A stretch of DNA of 64,000 nt, taken from the NCBI GenBank assembly GCA_963693315.1, contig OY856186.1, positions 82,428,199 to 82,492,198 of the forward strand, given 5' to 3'. Shown piece by piece: positions 48,485 through 62,652 of the stretch; position 1 is the stretch's first letter; each line of letters opens with the position of its first letter. The notes beneath the pieces were generated by a model. The model searched no databases and had not been told where the DNA came from. It saw nothing but the letters and a program-made list of their open reading frames with translations. This DNA comes from Diogma glabrata (lineage: Eukaryota; Arthropoda; Insecta; Diptera; Cylindrotomidae). Position numbers and translations under genes: made by a program.

Positions 48485-49805
48485 TACAGATGTAAATTTA
48501 CCGGTAAAATATATTTGTGGTAATTTTACCGTAAAATTACCGGTAAGATTGGTAAAATTGGTAAGATTGGTAAAATTTAAAACTTTTTCAAAACATTTAA
48601 ATATAGTTGCAATTTCATTTAATTCAAAATTGATGACTATCATAATTATTTCTAGTTTATAAAACATAAAATGCATATCAAATATATTATTATCGAGGGT
48701 AAATATCCTCACTCGCAGATTATTATAGACAGGAAGACGCATACGAAACAACGGCAAATTCTTTTATGCCCCATCCATTAACGAAGTTCAGCTGTTGTTC
48801 TGTTAGCAGGACATATAGAAAATAGGCTGCTCGCCATATTCACAACTGCAAAAATGCAACAAATCCTAAACACACTGGCTTCAACGATATAACTTCTTTC
48901 TTCACTGTTATATAAAATTATGCGTTTCTGAAAACACACTGCCGTATTCGAAAATGTTTAAGTATTATAACACATAGAGTAGAAGTAGAAATGCATTTCA
49001 ATGACTCAAATGCAAAAAGCAAATTGACAGATAACCAAGCATTTTCAATGAAACTTACTTTATTTAATCTGTACGCAATGGATCGCAATCAAGCTTTCCC
49101 TGCAATTGAGAATTATCAACGGTGTTACACATGTCACTTTTCGCGTACAACACTTGCCACGGCTGACACTGGGCTCAATCTATTAATTACGTGTGCAACA
49201 CGTCACGTCAAAATCTTATTCATTCATTGTTTCTTTCTCGTTCATGGGAAAATATAAATTGCTGAAGATATATTCCTTCAAAAACACAAGGAATATTTAA
49301 ATATGAAATATGTTTCACAGCAAAAATTTACAACGAAGCATTGATAATGGTTTGTTGCATTGCGGTTCTGTGGCTGCTGATCGTACAATGTATAATTGGA
49401 AGGTGTACAAAATTACTACACGAGTGACCTTTGAGGGTGATTAACACGGATAATCAAGAAACTGTCAAAATCAGGGAAAAACTACCCATTCCAACCCACC
49501 GACCGACACAGTAGATAAAATAAATGTTTGCCTAAATTACTCTACTTTGTGGAAACACGTAGAGACGTTAAAACTATCTACATTTATGGGTATTCAACTG
49601 AAAAGCGATCAGCTGAGATATTCTCACAACAATGTGCAAACAATTTTCAACTATACGGGGTCCACAAAAAAGCACAATCTTTAATTTTTAGTAAATAAAG
49701 ATTATTTAAATTTTATTCCAATTTTACCAAGCCTATGTAATATTACGTAATATTACCAATTTTACGGGTAATTTTACCAGGGGTAATATTACTTTTACAT
49801 CTGTA
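48485..49805. mobile_element. hAT-like non-autonomous element (1321 bp)
   Basis: Starts TACAGATGTAAATTTACC and ends in TTTACATCTGTA: 12-bp perfect terminal inverted repeats. Flanked by an 8-bp direct repeat GTTCTGTA. An 8-bp duplication is the hallmark of hAT elements (established knowledge). Subterminal TTACCGGTAA and GGTAAAATT motifs repeat. No transposase; the small open frames inside are not convincing. Excising it joins the last part of ORF2 in frame. Confidence 0.87.
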
Positions 49806-52535
49806 GTTCTGTAGCATTCTTGTGATAGGCTCATTTCTACCATAATCTGTGCGATGGAAATCAATTCTGAATAAAGAAACATACCTAGTTGCGCGATAAT
49901 TAATATTAATGTTTATGGATTCTAAAATTGAGGAATTAACTGCACCAGCCAAAATTTGATGTACAAAAATAACGTCAGCTATTTCACGACGTTTCTGCAG
50001 ACTGTGCATACCAAGAAGACTAAGTCGATCCAGATATGAAGGCAAGTTGTATGGATCAGCCCAAGGAAGACCTCTAAGTGCAAAACGCACAAATCTGCGT
50101 TGGACAGCTTCTATTCTATTGATATGTACGTGGTGATAAGGTGACCAGACTTGAGAAGCATATTCAAGCAGTGGTCTAACGATGGTTAAATAGAGAGCCC
50201 TGGTGACATAAGGGTCAGAAAATTCTTTGGACCATGGTTTAATGAAACCAAGTGCTGAGTTGGCCCGACTAACAATGTTGTCGATATGGGATCTAAAATT
50301 AAGCTCACTATCACATAAAACGCCTAAGTCTCTAATTAAATGCACTCTTGATATTATTATATCGCCATTGATAGTATAACTGCGAGTGGGGAGTTTATAT
50401 TTTTTTCTGGAAAATGTAATCGTCTGGCATTTAGAAACGTTTAATTCCAAGAAATTTTTGGTGCACCATGTAAAGAAATTATTTAAATCGCTCTGTAGAA
50501 TATTTGAGTCCAAGGTTGACGAAATATTACGGAAAATTTTCATATCATCAGCGTATACTAAAATTTTAGAGTTTTTAATAACAAATGAAACATCATTAAT
50601 AGCTAAAATGAAAATCAGTGGTCCTAAGTGACTACCTTGAGGTACCCCTGATTTAGCCATAAAAGGCTCAGAGAAGGCAGATCTGAAGCGGACAAGATAA
50701 TGTCGGTCTTTTAGATATGAACTAAACCAATTTACAATATGAGTTGGCAAATCTAAAGCGCGAAGCTTAAATAATATTAATTCATGTGACAACTTCAAGA
50801 CCTAATTCCATGGACTTTATGGTGCTCATTGAGGTTAGTGGTTGTAGATTTCCCTCGAAGAAATCCGTGCTGATGCAATGAAAAAATCGGTTTACAACAA
50901 GAATAAAGATAATCAAAAATTACACTTTCAAATAATTTTGGAATAGACGATAGTTTGGCAATGGGCCTATAGTTTACAATGTCAGCTTTGCTACCCTTTT
51001 TATGAACGGGTACTATAAAAGAACTCTTCCACAAAGAAGGAAAAATGCCAGAAGAAATGGATCAATGAAAAAGCAAGGTTAAAGGCTGTGCCAAACCATC
51101 AATGCATTTTTTTTAAAACTATTGCAGGTAGCCCATCGGGACCTGAAGAAAAGTCGTCCCTTAAATTATTGATTTTATCTCGAACTGATTCGCAGTCGAT
51201 ATTAATTGCCATTAAAGAAGTTTGAGGAGAGTTGCTTAAATAACTGAAGTAGTCTTCATCAGGTTCTGAGGTATTTTCTGAAAATGCTAAACTGAAAAAA
51301 TTTGCAAACAAATTGGAAATGATTTTGGGATCATTAGAGGAATTATTTAGATATGTTAACGTAGGAGGATACCCATGTTTTTTTTTACTATTAACGAATT
51401 GCCAAAACCGTTTAGGGTCACATATTAAGTCGAATTGCATTTGATGAATATAATCAGAATATAGACTCTCACAAAGTATAGAAAATTCATTGTAGGCATC
51501 TAGATATTGATAATAATCAGACTGGGATCCAGAAATCAAATACCTGTTCCACAGCTTATTTCTCCGATTGCGCAGAACCCGAAGACTCCTGTTATACCAA
51601 GGAGGAGATGAAGAAAAGTTTTTATGTGCCGTAAACGGGACACATTGCAGAAGGCATTCGAAAATTTTGTTGTAAAAATTAGAGCAAATTTCGTTAACGC
51701 TACTATCAGTTTCTGATATAAAATTAAAGTTAATGTTGCTAATTAAATGATTAAGTTTAATGAAATCTGCTTTTCGAAAATTAAATTTATAAGAGTTTTT
51801 TGACTACGTTATTATTACCATTCTCAAAAGAAAAAACAAGTGAAAGTGGGGGATGGTAATTATCAATAATGGACAGGGTGTGAGTACTTTCTGAAACAAG
51901 ACAATTATTTACGTTACTAGTGAAAATTAAATCTAGCTGTCTATTTAAATTAATTTTAACATCACTGATCTGCAGGAGACTACAAGCCAAAAGGGTGTCA
52001 ACAAATAATGTTTCCTTTGCGGACGAAGCATTACATGCAACAAAATCTGTTTCACTCTCCGACGGCATCCACCGCAAACCAGGGAGATTAAAATCACCAC
52101 AGATAAGCAAATCATCTGTGGTATTTAGTAAATTATTTACGAATTCCACCGCGTTTAAAAACTCTTGGTATTTCTCGATAGGACTACACGGACGGATATA
52201 GCAATTAACAATGTATATGTTCCACCGTCCCACATTTATTTTGACACATAATAATTCCAAGTGTTCAGTGCCAGGAATACGAAACAAAGAACTGTCATAC
52301 ACACTACGAACCGCCAAAAGAACACCACGACCTAACGATTCTGAGCCATCAGAGTCACCATCGCGTCTAAAAACATTAAATTCAGATGAGAAAAGTTCGT
52401 TGTTATTAAAAGCATTATTTAAATTAGTCTCGGTTAATGCAAAAACGTCAAACAGTAGCATCTGAGACTTCAAATAATTACCTGAAACCTTAGACCTAAG
52501 TCCCCTTACGTTCTGATAGTAAAGGGACAGGCACT

Positions 52536-53362
52536 TTAGTTTTTTGGCACCTCGTTAGATGGTAATGCTACTGTATTTGCTCTGTGCCTACAAACAAATT
52601 CCTGAACGAAAGTATTACTAGACCAGGTTATTGGAGACAATAGACAATCGAAAACGACTTCAGGAACACCGATTTTAAAGGACGCAACACTACTACCAGA
52701 GCTTGTTATTTTTTTACATTTAATCAATTTAAAATCCGTATCGTTGAAGTTATTATCTCGTAGTTTAGATTTGATATAATCAACGACTTGATCGTTTGTA
52801 GACGAAAGGTGAAGCCGGGAAACAAATATTTGCTTAAGAGGGGGTACAACGTTAAGAGTAGGAGAGGAAGAAATGTTGGATTGAGAACAATATTATTAAT
52901 TAAAGGGTCTTTAATAGGGACAGAAACACATTTGGATTTTTTGCGAAGAGTTATATTTTTGAGAGGGTCAACAATGGGTTCAACATTAGTAGGCAAGATG
53001 TCAGATGGAGTCGAAGTCGTATCAAAGTCAACTATTGTGACATTAGATTGAGGAAAAACGGAAAATTTGTTAAAGAGATCATTCGTGGAAGAAAAATGTT
53101 CAGATACATTAAAAAAATTCTTAATGTCTTTTTCAAATTCTTGACCTACACGGTTCATATTCCGAGCTAAAACACCTAAATTTACTTTCCTACAATCAAT
53201 ACAGTACCAACAAAACCCAGAATCAGCTTTATTAACAAGCTCAAATGTGGAAGCTAAAACACCGACACATTTAGGATGATAGAGCCTTTCACATTTTCCC
53301 GAGCACATATAAAGTACATCGGATTTAACTGAGCTACATACCTTGAAATCACAGGATGGCAT
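52536..53362 (-). pseudogene. Non-LTR retrotransposon ORF1 with PHD-type zinc finger
   Basis: Minus strand ATG at 53362. A Cys-rich N-terminus (C-D-F-K-V-C, M-C-S-G-K-C-E-R-L-Y-H-P-K-C, C-W-Y-C-I-D-C) has PHD-finger spacing. The middle part is acidic and low-complexity. Near 52860 the frame shifts. The C-terminal domain (F-V-S-R-L-H, V-V-D-Y-I, K-C-K-K-I-T, S-F-K-I-G-V-P) then runs in other frames to TAA near 52536 and resembles the RNA-binding ORF1 domain of CR1-type elements. It would coat the element RNA. Confidence 0.82.
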
Positions 53363-54449
53363 AATGAATGGTAAAAGACAAACTTTTTTTATTAAACACA
53401 AATAAAAATAAAATACTGTAAGCACCCTGTAATTATAATTAATTTTTAAAAGGCAAAACAATGGGCCTTTCTTCAGTTTATTGTGATTTGTTTGCAATAA
53501 AAAAACACAAATCACAATGAAAGAACAACAACAAAAACTAATTGAACTTGTTGGTTAGGTTAGGCATGTAGCACAAAGAATTACTGCTATTTGCTTATAT
53601 GTAATTTTTGTTTCTTTTTTTTGAAAATATGAATTATTTATTTAATTATTTATACCCAACTCAGCCAAAAAAAATAGATTATAAATAAATTAAAAATTGC
53701 ACAAAACTTCGATCACCATTAGTTGTAAACTTATTTAAGAAAAACAAGAAAAAATTAAATTCAAATACTTTAATAAAATTAAAATTAAAAAATTAAACAA
53801 AAACAATCACGACAGAATAAACACACGTCTACTCAACTTCGTTGATAACTGATATTTTGATAACAAAAACACATGGCTTTTGAGTTGTTAATATAGAAAA
53901 ACACATTTTTATTTTATTTATTTTACATACTGTCATCTGTGTGTACCTATCCCACTGAAAAAAGTTAAAGAGAAGATTGGAAAATGAAAAACAAATTAAA
54001 TTTTGAAATTCACACTTTTTATTTGTTTTTTAAAAATTCAGATAAAATATACATTTTCGAATATTTTGGTTTTTACTATTTAAATTAAAAAAGTGATATC
54101 CAACAAATCTCCAAAACATTTCTGCAGGAGACGGAAATTTTAAATTAAAGACATAAAACATTTTGAAGCATATGTCGACTGCTCTAATGATGCTATTCCT
54201 AGTGTTCGGTACAGCAAATGTGAGAAAAAAAATCATGCTTTTTATGGTCAGTTGCCTAGGATGAAACGCACTCATTTATCACGAAAAAATCAAACTTTTT
54301 ATTGCTTTTAAACGTCAATATTTATCGTATTTAACTGTCAGTCGAATGTTTGGATTTTGAGTTATGTAGTTTTCGTTATTTAATTTTAAATAAAACAAAA
54401 TATTTACAATTTAAGTGAAAATAAAATAGAATTATATTGATAAATAAAT
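53363..54449. other. Unassigned AT-rich DNA including the non-LTR element 5' region
   Basis: The 5' end of the non-LTR element probably lies near 53520, but I cannot fix it. The rest shows nothing I recognise. Confidence 0.45.
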
Positions 54450-56079
54450 TGTAACCCGTCGTTACAATTTTCAAATATAACAAATTAAACATCCTGAAAG
54501 CAAACAAATGTTACAGAAAAGGTACTAACAATATGCGATCTATTGTGTAAACATGATAATAATTAAAATATTTCTCTTGATATCATCTGATCAACTAACT
54601 GTAATGTTGCAATTAAAAAGAGAAGTGGAGGGCAAAACAAACAAAAATATATTTTTACATTTTCGATAATTATTGATTTTTGGAGATAAGTTGATCAGTT
54701 CAATTTGGAACCCTAAAAAGTGAAGTTGATTTTTCTGGAGTTGAATAAGTTTTAATTTTTATTTAAGAACACAAAAATTTTGATGCTAAATAGTTTTAGA
54801 TCTTTGATATAGATAAATAAGTTGATTATTTTAGAAGTAACATGTACCAGTTCATGTATCATAGTATCATAGTTAGTGTTATCCAACTGTTTCTTTTGTA
54901 ACCGTATGGATATTGTTCATCATTTGTTCAATCATTAAATTAATTCAGAGATAAATTTATCTATTGGGTTCTCATTTTAATTGAAATCGACTGATAATTA
55001 TAAGTGGATTAGTACTGGCAGAGTATTTTGATTATTATAAATTTTTTTTTGTTGAAACAATTGTATTAAAAGAAAAACGGCATCGGCTCGATTATCCGTA
55101 TGGATATTGTTCATCATTTGTTCGTAAATACCAAAGCAGTGAATTAAAAAATAAGGAAATAAGCAGCTGAGCGAAAATAAATTGTGTTTAAAGAATCATA
55201 CAATTTATTCGGAAATAAATTTACATATTTGGATTTCATTTTTAATTGAAATCAGCTGATAATTATAAGTGAATTAATACTGGCAAAGTATTTTGATTAT
55301 TATAAATTTTCTTTTGTTGAAATAATTGTATAAAAGAAAAAAAAATGGCGTTAACTCGATTATTCGAGACGCAGGTTTTTTTTTCCTGTTAACTGTAGAG
55401 GTTGAAAATGTGCTTAGAGGTGAAGTAAAAATTGAAAATATAAGTGAAGTATTAATTGAAAGAGAAAAGTTTATAAAAACAAGTTTATAAAATAGTTTAA
55501 ACAAGTTTATTAAAAAAAAAAAATTTTAACAGTGTCTGAGAACAAAAAATGAAATAAAAGAAAAAAATGAGAAAAAAATGAAATTAAATGTTTCCCTGTG
55601 TTGTTGTTCCCCTGTGCATACATAGTTAGGTCTAATTTTAGGAGGTGACGGGTAAGCTAAGAATTTTTTTTGAATAATTTTTTTTATTATTTTAAACATA
55701 CATTCTCAATAAAACTTATTTGAAAAGTTGATGAAATTAAAAATTTTTTTTGTTTTCCTTTTTTTATTTTTATTTTATTTTATTTTTTTTTCCTTAAATT
55801 AAATATGGGCTAACGGGGGGCCGCAGGTGGGAGTGGTGGTTGGTGGAGCGACGGGTGAGGTGCGAATTCCAAGGTAAGCTAAATGTATATTCCCTAGTTT
55901 TAATACCGCTCTAAAATATACCCTCCTGGTTCATCGGTTAACCCACGAGAACAGTTCCCGAAACTTTAGCCGGTTTGCAAGAGAGCGGTCCGATGAAAAT
56001 ACAGCCAGGAGGATTCTGGCAACGGAATCAAGGTCATCTTGTTTTTTTTTTTAAACTGGATGATTTTGTGAACGTTACA
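54450..56079 (+). repeat. Gypsy-2 5' LTR (1630 bp)
   Basis: Starts TGTAAC and ends GTTACA, a canonical TG...CA LTR with 6-bp inverted ends, followed by a primer-binding site. Nearly identical to 62707-64000 over the 1.29 kb visible: one substitution near 54638, a 14-base indel near 55505 and A-run length differences. Confidence 0.93.
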
Positions 56080-56080
56080 A

Positions 56081-56097
56081 TGGCGCCCAAGCGTTAG
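56081..56097 (+). promoter_or_regulatory. Primer-binding site, Gypsy-2
   Basis: TGGCGCCCAAGCGTTAG one base after the LTR end; TGGCGCC is a common retroelement primer-site start. Confidence 0.8.
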
Positions 56098-57233
56098 TTA
56101 AATTAGGCTCATCTAATTCTATAGGTCTTATTCTATTATTTTCTGAATTTGTGCATTATCTATTCCAATTAGAGTTGTTGATTTAGATTTTATTTGCAAT
56201 TTCTTTTTATTCCATCTCGCACACTCGACGGGTTCTTTTAAAAAAAAAAGGAAAAAATATGTAAAACATAATTTCGTCTTTTCGCGAATACTGAAGTAGC
56301 TGTATTCGTTTGAAAGCAATTACTTACATATTTCAAATTCATTTTCTTCAATGGACTGAGTTACTTTCTATTCCCACGTATTCGTGTTGATGTCATAATA
56401 TCAGTTCATTAAACATGTCATTTCACCACTCCTAAACCCTATATTAAATCCATCAATATCAGTAAACTCTAATTTCATTTTTCTGACTTAAGTTTTTTTT
56501 CTCACTTCATGCTTTGGAACCCATCTAAAAGATTAAATAAATAAGACCTTATCTATGGTACGATTTTAGAACACCCATTTTCCATTTAATAACATATGTT
56601 TTGATGCTGGGTGAAGAAATCGATACTCCGTAAATTTTTTTTCTTCATTATAATTTTTTTTTTTTTTATTCATTTTCCATTCAAAACCAGCGGTTTAGAT
56701 CCGTTTTTTTTTTGTAAGTTTTTATGTTATTCGTACCTCGCCTCGTGCTTTGAAAGTCACCACTCCCGCCTTTGCTCATATCGTAAATTGAAGACAGAAA
56801 AAAAAGAAAGCAAATCTATTTCATATATATTTCAGGAATTTTATTAATTTTCTAAAACACAATTTATTAATTTTTTTTAAATATAATTAAAATTTTTTTT
56901 ATCATATTTACTTTAATATACAATATTCTTTTTGTTTATACATATATTTATATTTTATATATACATTATATTTATACATTACATTATATTATATTTTATA
57001 TTTTTTTTTTGTTATATATATATATATACTTATTCTTCTCCAAAATATTTTTTTTTCATTTGTGCCTTAATTTTATGGGTTAATAATTTGTTTTTTTTTC
57101 CTCGATTTTCTCTGTGTCTTGACATTTCCGGTTCAATTATTTTATTAACGACATACTTCGTTAAGGCTTAGTGTTATAACAAATAATAATTTTTGTTAGA
57201 TCGTTTTTGTCTTTGTTTGCTATAAAATTCAAG
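56098..57233 (+). other. Gypsy-2 leader
   Basis: AT-rich untranslated leader with T-runs and a short TA-rich tract near 56930-57030. No convincing frame before the gag ATG. Confidence 0.7.
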
Positions 57234-59317
57234 ATGGATTATTTGTGTTTGGATCCTGACGAGTTGATTGTTGAGTGCCAGGTTAGAAATTTAACGGGTA
57301 CTGCAAAAATTCAATTTGAAAATTTACCAGTTTTTTTGCAAGCAGAAATGGAAAATAAAAGAGAACCACCGGCAAAAGCTCATGCTTTAGCGTTAAAAAA
57401 TCCCAAACGAGAAATCAATGTTTGTTCTGCGAAACTAAAAGAATTACAACAGCAGCTTCATGATACTGTAGCTCAGGAACAGGATACTGATGACCCTGAA
57501 ATATTTAATACATTTAAGGCACGTCTTCTGCACATACAAGGACGTCTGAAACGAATTAGTATGACAAAATCTGCCCTTAAATCTGCTACCACTTTAATAA
57601 CTGCCTGTGACGCATTGATTGAAATCCTCAGCAAGCTTCAAGTAACGGAAATGGATAAAGACGGAACTATCGAATCACTTGACCGAATTCAAGTGGAAGA
57701 TTTTAAGGAATTAGATATTGTAATAGATCCATTACCGCCTAGTACCAATGAGAATACTTTGTCATCCACTCCCACCAATATTGCTGGAAGTTCAACCGAT
57801 CAAGGATTAGCAAACTCACGGACTCCTGGAAGCGATGAAGGTGCAAATAGAATTCTTAGCGTACAAAATGAACCGTTAAACGTAGATCCTAACCCTCGAA
57901 ACATACCTGAGGTCAACATAATTACCAACCTCGAACACCTTTCAGTAATGATCGAAGATGTAAATCGATGTCTTAATTTGGTGAATACAAGTGTCTTGGG
58001 TAGCAACAGTAGTAGGCAATCATCAAATACTCCTCTAAAAAGAGCCAGTGAGGTAGCAATTCATAATTCAATAGTGCCCCCACCAGCGCTTTCTAGCCAG
58101 GTATCTTCTTATATCCCTTCAAATCATCAAGAGACAGTTTTGAATAATAACAATGCGCACGCTGCATTACCATTGAGTCAGAGTGTTAATTATGCAACAT
58201 CGTCTAGAAAAGTCACTGTTATGATGAGCAAATGGAACGTCACATTTAATGGAGCCATGGCCGGTATTCCCGCCGAACGATTTATTTTTAGGGTGGAACA
58301 CCTCGCTAAAACTCACAGCATCACAGGATCAGAGTTAGTAAATGATTTTAGCGTATTACTACAGGGCATGGCGTCTGAGTGGTATTGGGTGTATGTAGAA
58401 AGTTCTACTATTTTATCCTGGGAAAGTTTAAAGCAGGCCTTTCTTAACCGATTTCGCAATAGGAAGTCTGATTATGATATTTTGAACTCGTTGGAACAAC
58501 GTAAACAAAAACCCAAGGAGAGTTTCCTTGAGTTTTATGGTGATATTTTGGCTAGCTCTTTAGACTTAAAAATGCCCCTGACCGAAGCTAACCTGTTGCA
58601 CATTTTATGGAGAAACATGAGCTGCAATTAACTTTGGCTGGACATGAGTTTGCCTCTCTGGATTTGTTTGTAAAACGTGTTGTATCAATAGAAGATACTT
58701 GGAAATGGGTGGGTTACAATCCTACAACAAACTCGTTAAACCGCAGGTCGATATATTCACTTTTGTTAGACGCAGGCTTGGCAAACCAAGATACGCCTGA
58801 AGTAACCCCCAGAGATGGTAGATTTCAATACGAATCCGAAGCGGTAAGGCCGCCTGATCAAACCAATTTAACTACTTCTATGCATGGATGTGCGCTAGGT
58901 GTACTCAAACGAGATCCAAATCGAACCATTCACAATGAATCCTCATTAAATGATCTCCAACAACACGCGCAATATTTGGATCAAGAAATTGCAACACTTC
59001 GTCGAACACCGACCATGAATAATTCACAATTGAAAATAAATCACTCCACCCTAACATGTTTCAGCTGTGATGGTGTGGGCCATATTTTCAAAAATTGTCC
59101 TGTTCCACCAGCTCGTTGGTTTTGCTATAAATGCGGGATGAAAGACACGATTACTACTAGATGCTCACGCTGTGCGGAAAACGCATCCCGGGGACAGTGG
59201 AGAGCTGGGAACCACAGTGCCCCAAAACCCACCTTGCCCAGTTATACCCCAAACCCCTCGGTTACATACCCACCTCCACAGGTAACCAGACCCGGATGGA
59301 GGAACCCTACGAAATAA
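57234..59317 (+). pseudogene. gag: Gypsy-2 Gag, single frameshift
   Basis: Structural protein. ATG at 57234 (M-D-Y-L-C-L-D-P-D); the 27 bases upstream in frame lack an ATG. Helical N-terminus, then a capsid region (W-Y-W-V-Y-V, F-L-N-R-F-R-N-R). The first frame stops at 58629-58631. The protein continues in another frame from 58600 (K-H-E-L-Q-L-T-L-A-G), so one base is probably missing at GGAGAAACAT. The knuckle CFSCDGVGHIFKNC has CX2CX4HX4C spacing; a second, CYKCGMKDTITTRC, has Thr in place of His. Related to Gypsy-1 Gag. Confidence 0.88.
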
Positions 59318-62300
59318 TGTCAATTGCTTCTTCAGATAGTTTCTTTTCCACAAAATCAGTGTCTGACTCCGCAAATGTTATCTTAGGTGCTCAAGCAAAG
59401 AGCCAATCTTGTGTGGAATTGAAAAAAGATACAACATTTAAGCTAAAATCAAACCCTCGTAGCTTAAAATCGCGGTCAAGAGTTCAAGCATATTGGAGAG
59501 CAAGGCATAATATTAAATCCGATATACTTTCTTCCATCATACAAACTGACTTAACCGATAACCGTCCCTACGCAGTGATAAAAATCAATGAAGTTGAATA
59601 TAGTGGTCTGTTGGACAGTGGTGCGACTATTAGTGTACTCGGTGCTGGGTCTGAAAAATTTTTGAATAACGCAGCCGCAGGATACCATGATTTCCCCACT
59701 TTTATTAATACAGCAAGCGGGCATGCTCACAGGGTTTTTGGCTATATTAATGCCCACATTAAATTCAACAATCAAGAACGACTGATGAAACTATATATTG
59801 CACCCTCACTGGAACAACCACTATATTTGGGAATAGATTTCTGGAATTTGTTTGGCATTACTCCAAGTCTTTCTTCGCTTATGATCAGTTCACTTGTTAC
59901 GTCTGCTAAAGATGCCGTTAAACTACATAGTCTAGCCCCACCAGATCAATTAAAGCTTGATAACATCATTAACTCGTTTCCTTCATATGCTAAGTTAGGT
60001 CTTGGCAAGACTAACCTAATCGCACACACAATTGATGTTGGCTTGGCAAAACCAGTAAAACAGAGGTTTTACTCAGTATCACCAGTAAAGCAAAAACTGC
60101 TTTACGACGAGCTAGATCGGATGCTTTCGTTAGGCGTTATCGAAGAAAGCCAGAGCCCATGGTGCTCGCCAGTGACATTAGTACAAAAGGCCAGCGGCCA
60201 GATACGTATGTGCCTAGATGCCCGTGAAGTGAATAAAGTCACCGTCAAGGATGCCTACCCATTACCTCTCATCGATGGATTGTTGGGTCGATTGGATCAA
60301 ACTCGCTATATATCTACAATAGATCTTAAAGATGCCTTTTGGCAAATACCTCTTGATCCAGCATCCAGAGATAAAACCGCGTTTACGGTCCCTGGTCGCC
60401 CTTTATATCACTTCACTGTTATGCCTTTTGGGTTGTGCAATGCACCCCAAACAATGTGCCGACTAATGCACCGAGTGATTCCATACAGACTTCATGACCG
60501 TGTGTTTGTCTATTTAGATGACCTATTAATAACGTCTGCTACACAGGAAGAACATTTGAATCTACTCCAGGAGGTCTCCGGTTTATTAAAACACGCTGGA
60601 TTGACTATAAATATTGAGAAAAGTAAATTTCTCCTGAAAGAAGTACGGTATCTTGGTTATTTGGTGGGAGATGGATGCCTTCGTACCGACCCTGAAAAGA
60701 TTAAAGCCATAGAAGAGTACCCAGTCCCAAAAACAATCAAACAGGTAAGGCGCTTCATGGGGATGTGTGGATGGTACCGTCGTTTTATTAAAAACTTTGA
60801 AACAATTGCATCACCACTAACTGACCTTACTAAGAAAGGTACAAAGCTAAAGTGGTCTGATTCAGCAGACGAGGCTTTTGTAAAATTAAAACATACACTC
60901 ACAACAGCTCCTGTTTTGGCAAATCCAGACTTCGAAAGACCATTTTTTATTCAATGCGACGCCAGTGCTACTGGTATAGGAAGCGTGTTGTTCCAACTGG
61001 ATTCTGACGGAAGTGAACGACCGATATCTTTCATCTCACAAAAGCTTAATGCGGCCCAGAGGAATTATTCCGTTACTGAGCTGGAATGTTTTGCAGCTGT
61101 AGTGAGTGTTAAAAAATTTCGTGCTTATATAGAAGGATATAATTTCACTATCTTTACCGACCATGCAAGCTTACGCTGGCTGATGTCTCAAAAGGATTTG
61201 TCTGGACGAATCGCCCGCTGGAGCTTGAAATTACAAGCTTTTAATTTTCAAATCGGCTATCGAAAAGTTTCTGTTAACGTTGTGCCAGATGCACTTTCTC
61301 GTGTTTATGGTGATGACTCAGATGTCGTTCCGGCTTTAAATCCTCAAGCCATTAAACCTTACCAAACGATCAATGTTGTTAATTCAGTTTGTATGGGACC
61401 GCTTTCCATAAATCTCGATTCACCGGCATTTAATGAGCCTGAGTACAAGGAACATATAGAAAGAATTCTAAAACTGGACCCAGGATCTCATTGCTACCGT
61501 GTCCAAGAAAACAAATTATTATTTAACCCTTCCTTCGGCCCGCGATATGCCGAAACGGATATTCCTACCTGGAAGCTAGTTGTTCCTTCGCAATTAACGA
61601 TGAATTTAATAGAACAAGCTCATGTACCACCATCTTCAGCACACATGGGTATAGTTAAAACTCTTGAGAGGCTTCGAAGACAATTTTATTGGCCTGGTAT
61701 GGCTAATAGCGTAAAAGAATTTATCTCAAACTGTGAGACTTGCAAGATGAACAAACCTCTCAACTATAATACCAAACCTGAGATGGGTCACCAAGCTGTT
61801 TCTGATCGTCCTTTTCAAAAGCTATACATTGACTTAATGGGACCATATCCTAGATCATAGAAGGGGAATTCTTATATACTGATAATCTTAGATCATTACT
61901 CGAAGTTTATCATTTTAAAGCCACTCAGAGAAGCTTCGGCGACCCTTATTTGTACTTTCCTAGAGAATGATGTGTTTTTACTATACTCAGTCCCCGAGAT
62001 AATAACCAGTGATAATGGCAAACAATTCACCTCTAAATTATTTCAAGAAATCTTGGATAAGTACGGCGTTCAGCATATACGTACTCCAGTTTATTCACCT
62101 CAAAGTAATGCGTCCGAACGAGTCAATCGAACAATTTTATCAGCTCTTCGTTCATACCTTAGTGACACTCGTCATAATGAATGGGACGTACATTTACAGG
62201 AAATAGCTTCGGCTATACGCAACGTTATTCATGGCGCCACCAATTTCTCTCCTCATTTTCTAGTCTTTGGGCAACACATGACATTACATGGTACCGAATA

Positions 62301-62652
62301 TAAACTACGTAGATTGTTGTCACCAACAGATGAAAACGAAAACTGCGCTCTTTCTAAACCAGATAGATTGAATTTAATACGAAATAAAGTTGGTCACTAT
62401 TTGAAAACTGCATACGAACGATCTGCTAAACATTACAATTTGCGAAGCCGAAACCGAGAACTGAGTGTTGGGCAGTCCGTTTTTGTTCGTTCATTTGCAC
62501 AGAGTGATAAAAAGAACAAATTCAGTGCAAAGTTATCTGCAAAATTTATTCCGGCTACGATTGACTCCAAAGTTGGGAATGCAGCCTATAAACTCAAGGA
62601 TGTACGTGGAAAAATAATGGGAACATTCCACCTAAAAGATATTCGGTCCTAA
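59161..62652 (+). pseudogene. pol: Gypsy-2 Pol polyprotein, one nonsense codon
   Basis: Overlaps the gag end in another frame. The aspartic protease motif is LLDSGATISVLG (59609-59644). Reverse transcriptase: I-R-M-C-L-D-A-R, D-A-Y-P-L-P-L-I and the catalytic VYLDDLLI (YLDD). RNase H: F-I-Q-C-D-A-S, T-E-L-E-C, F-T-D-H-A-S-L-R-W-L. Integrase zinc module H-M-G-I-V through C-E-T-C-K-M-N-K, then YIDLMGPY, ITSDNGKQF and NASERVNR supply D, D, E. A TAG at 61858-61860 (after P-Y-P-R-S, where Lys is expected) interrupts the integrase. The same frame continues to TAA near 62650. Otherwise intact. Confidence 0.93.

Larger units (their letters stand above)
48399..52550 (-). pseudogene. Non-LTR retrotransposon ORF2: endonuclease and reverse transcriptase
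   Basis: Minus strand, starting near 52550 just at the end of ORF1. The apurinic-type endonuclease opens with L-S-L-Y-Y-Q-N-V-R-G-L and includes F-A-L-T-E-T-N and I-C-G-D-F-N-L-P-G. The reverse transcriptase has N-Y-R-P-I-A-K-L-S, S-G-V-P-Q-G-S-H-L-G-P-L and the catalytic LVYADDMK (about 50560). It is interrupted by frameshifts near 51787, 51100-51035 and 50797, and by a 1321-bp DNA element at 48485-49805. The C-terminus resumes at 48476 and stops at TGA 48401-48399. Gene order and the PHD-type ORF1 fit the CR1/jockey group. Inactive. Confidence 0.9.
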
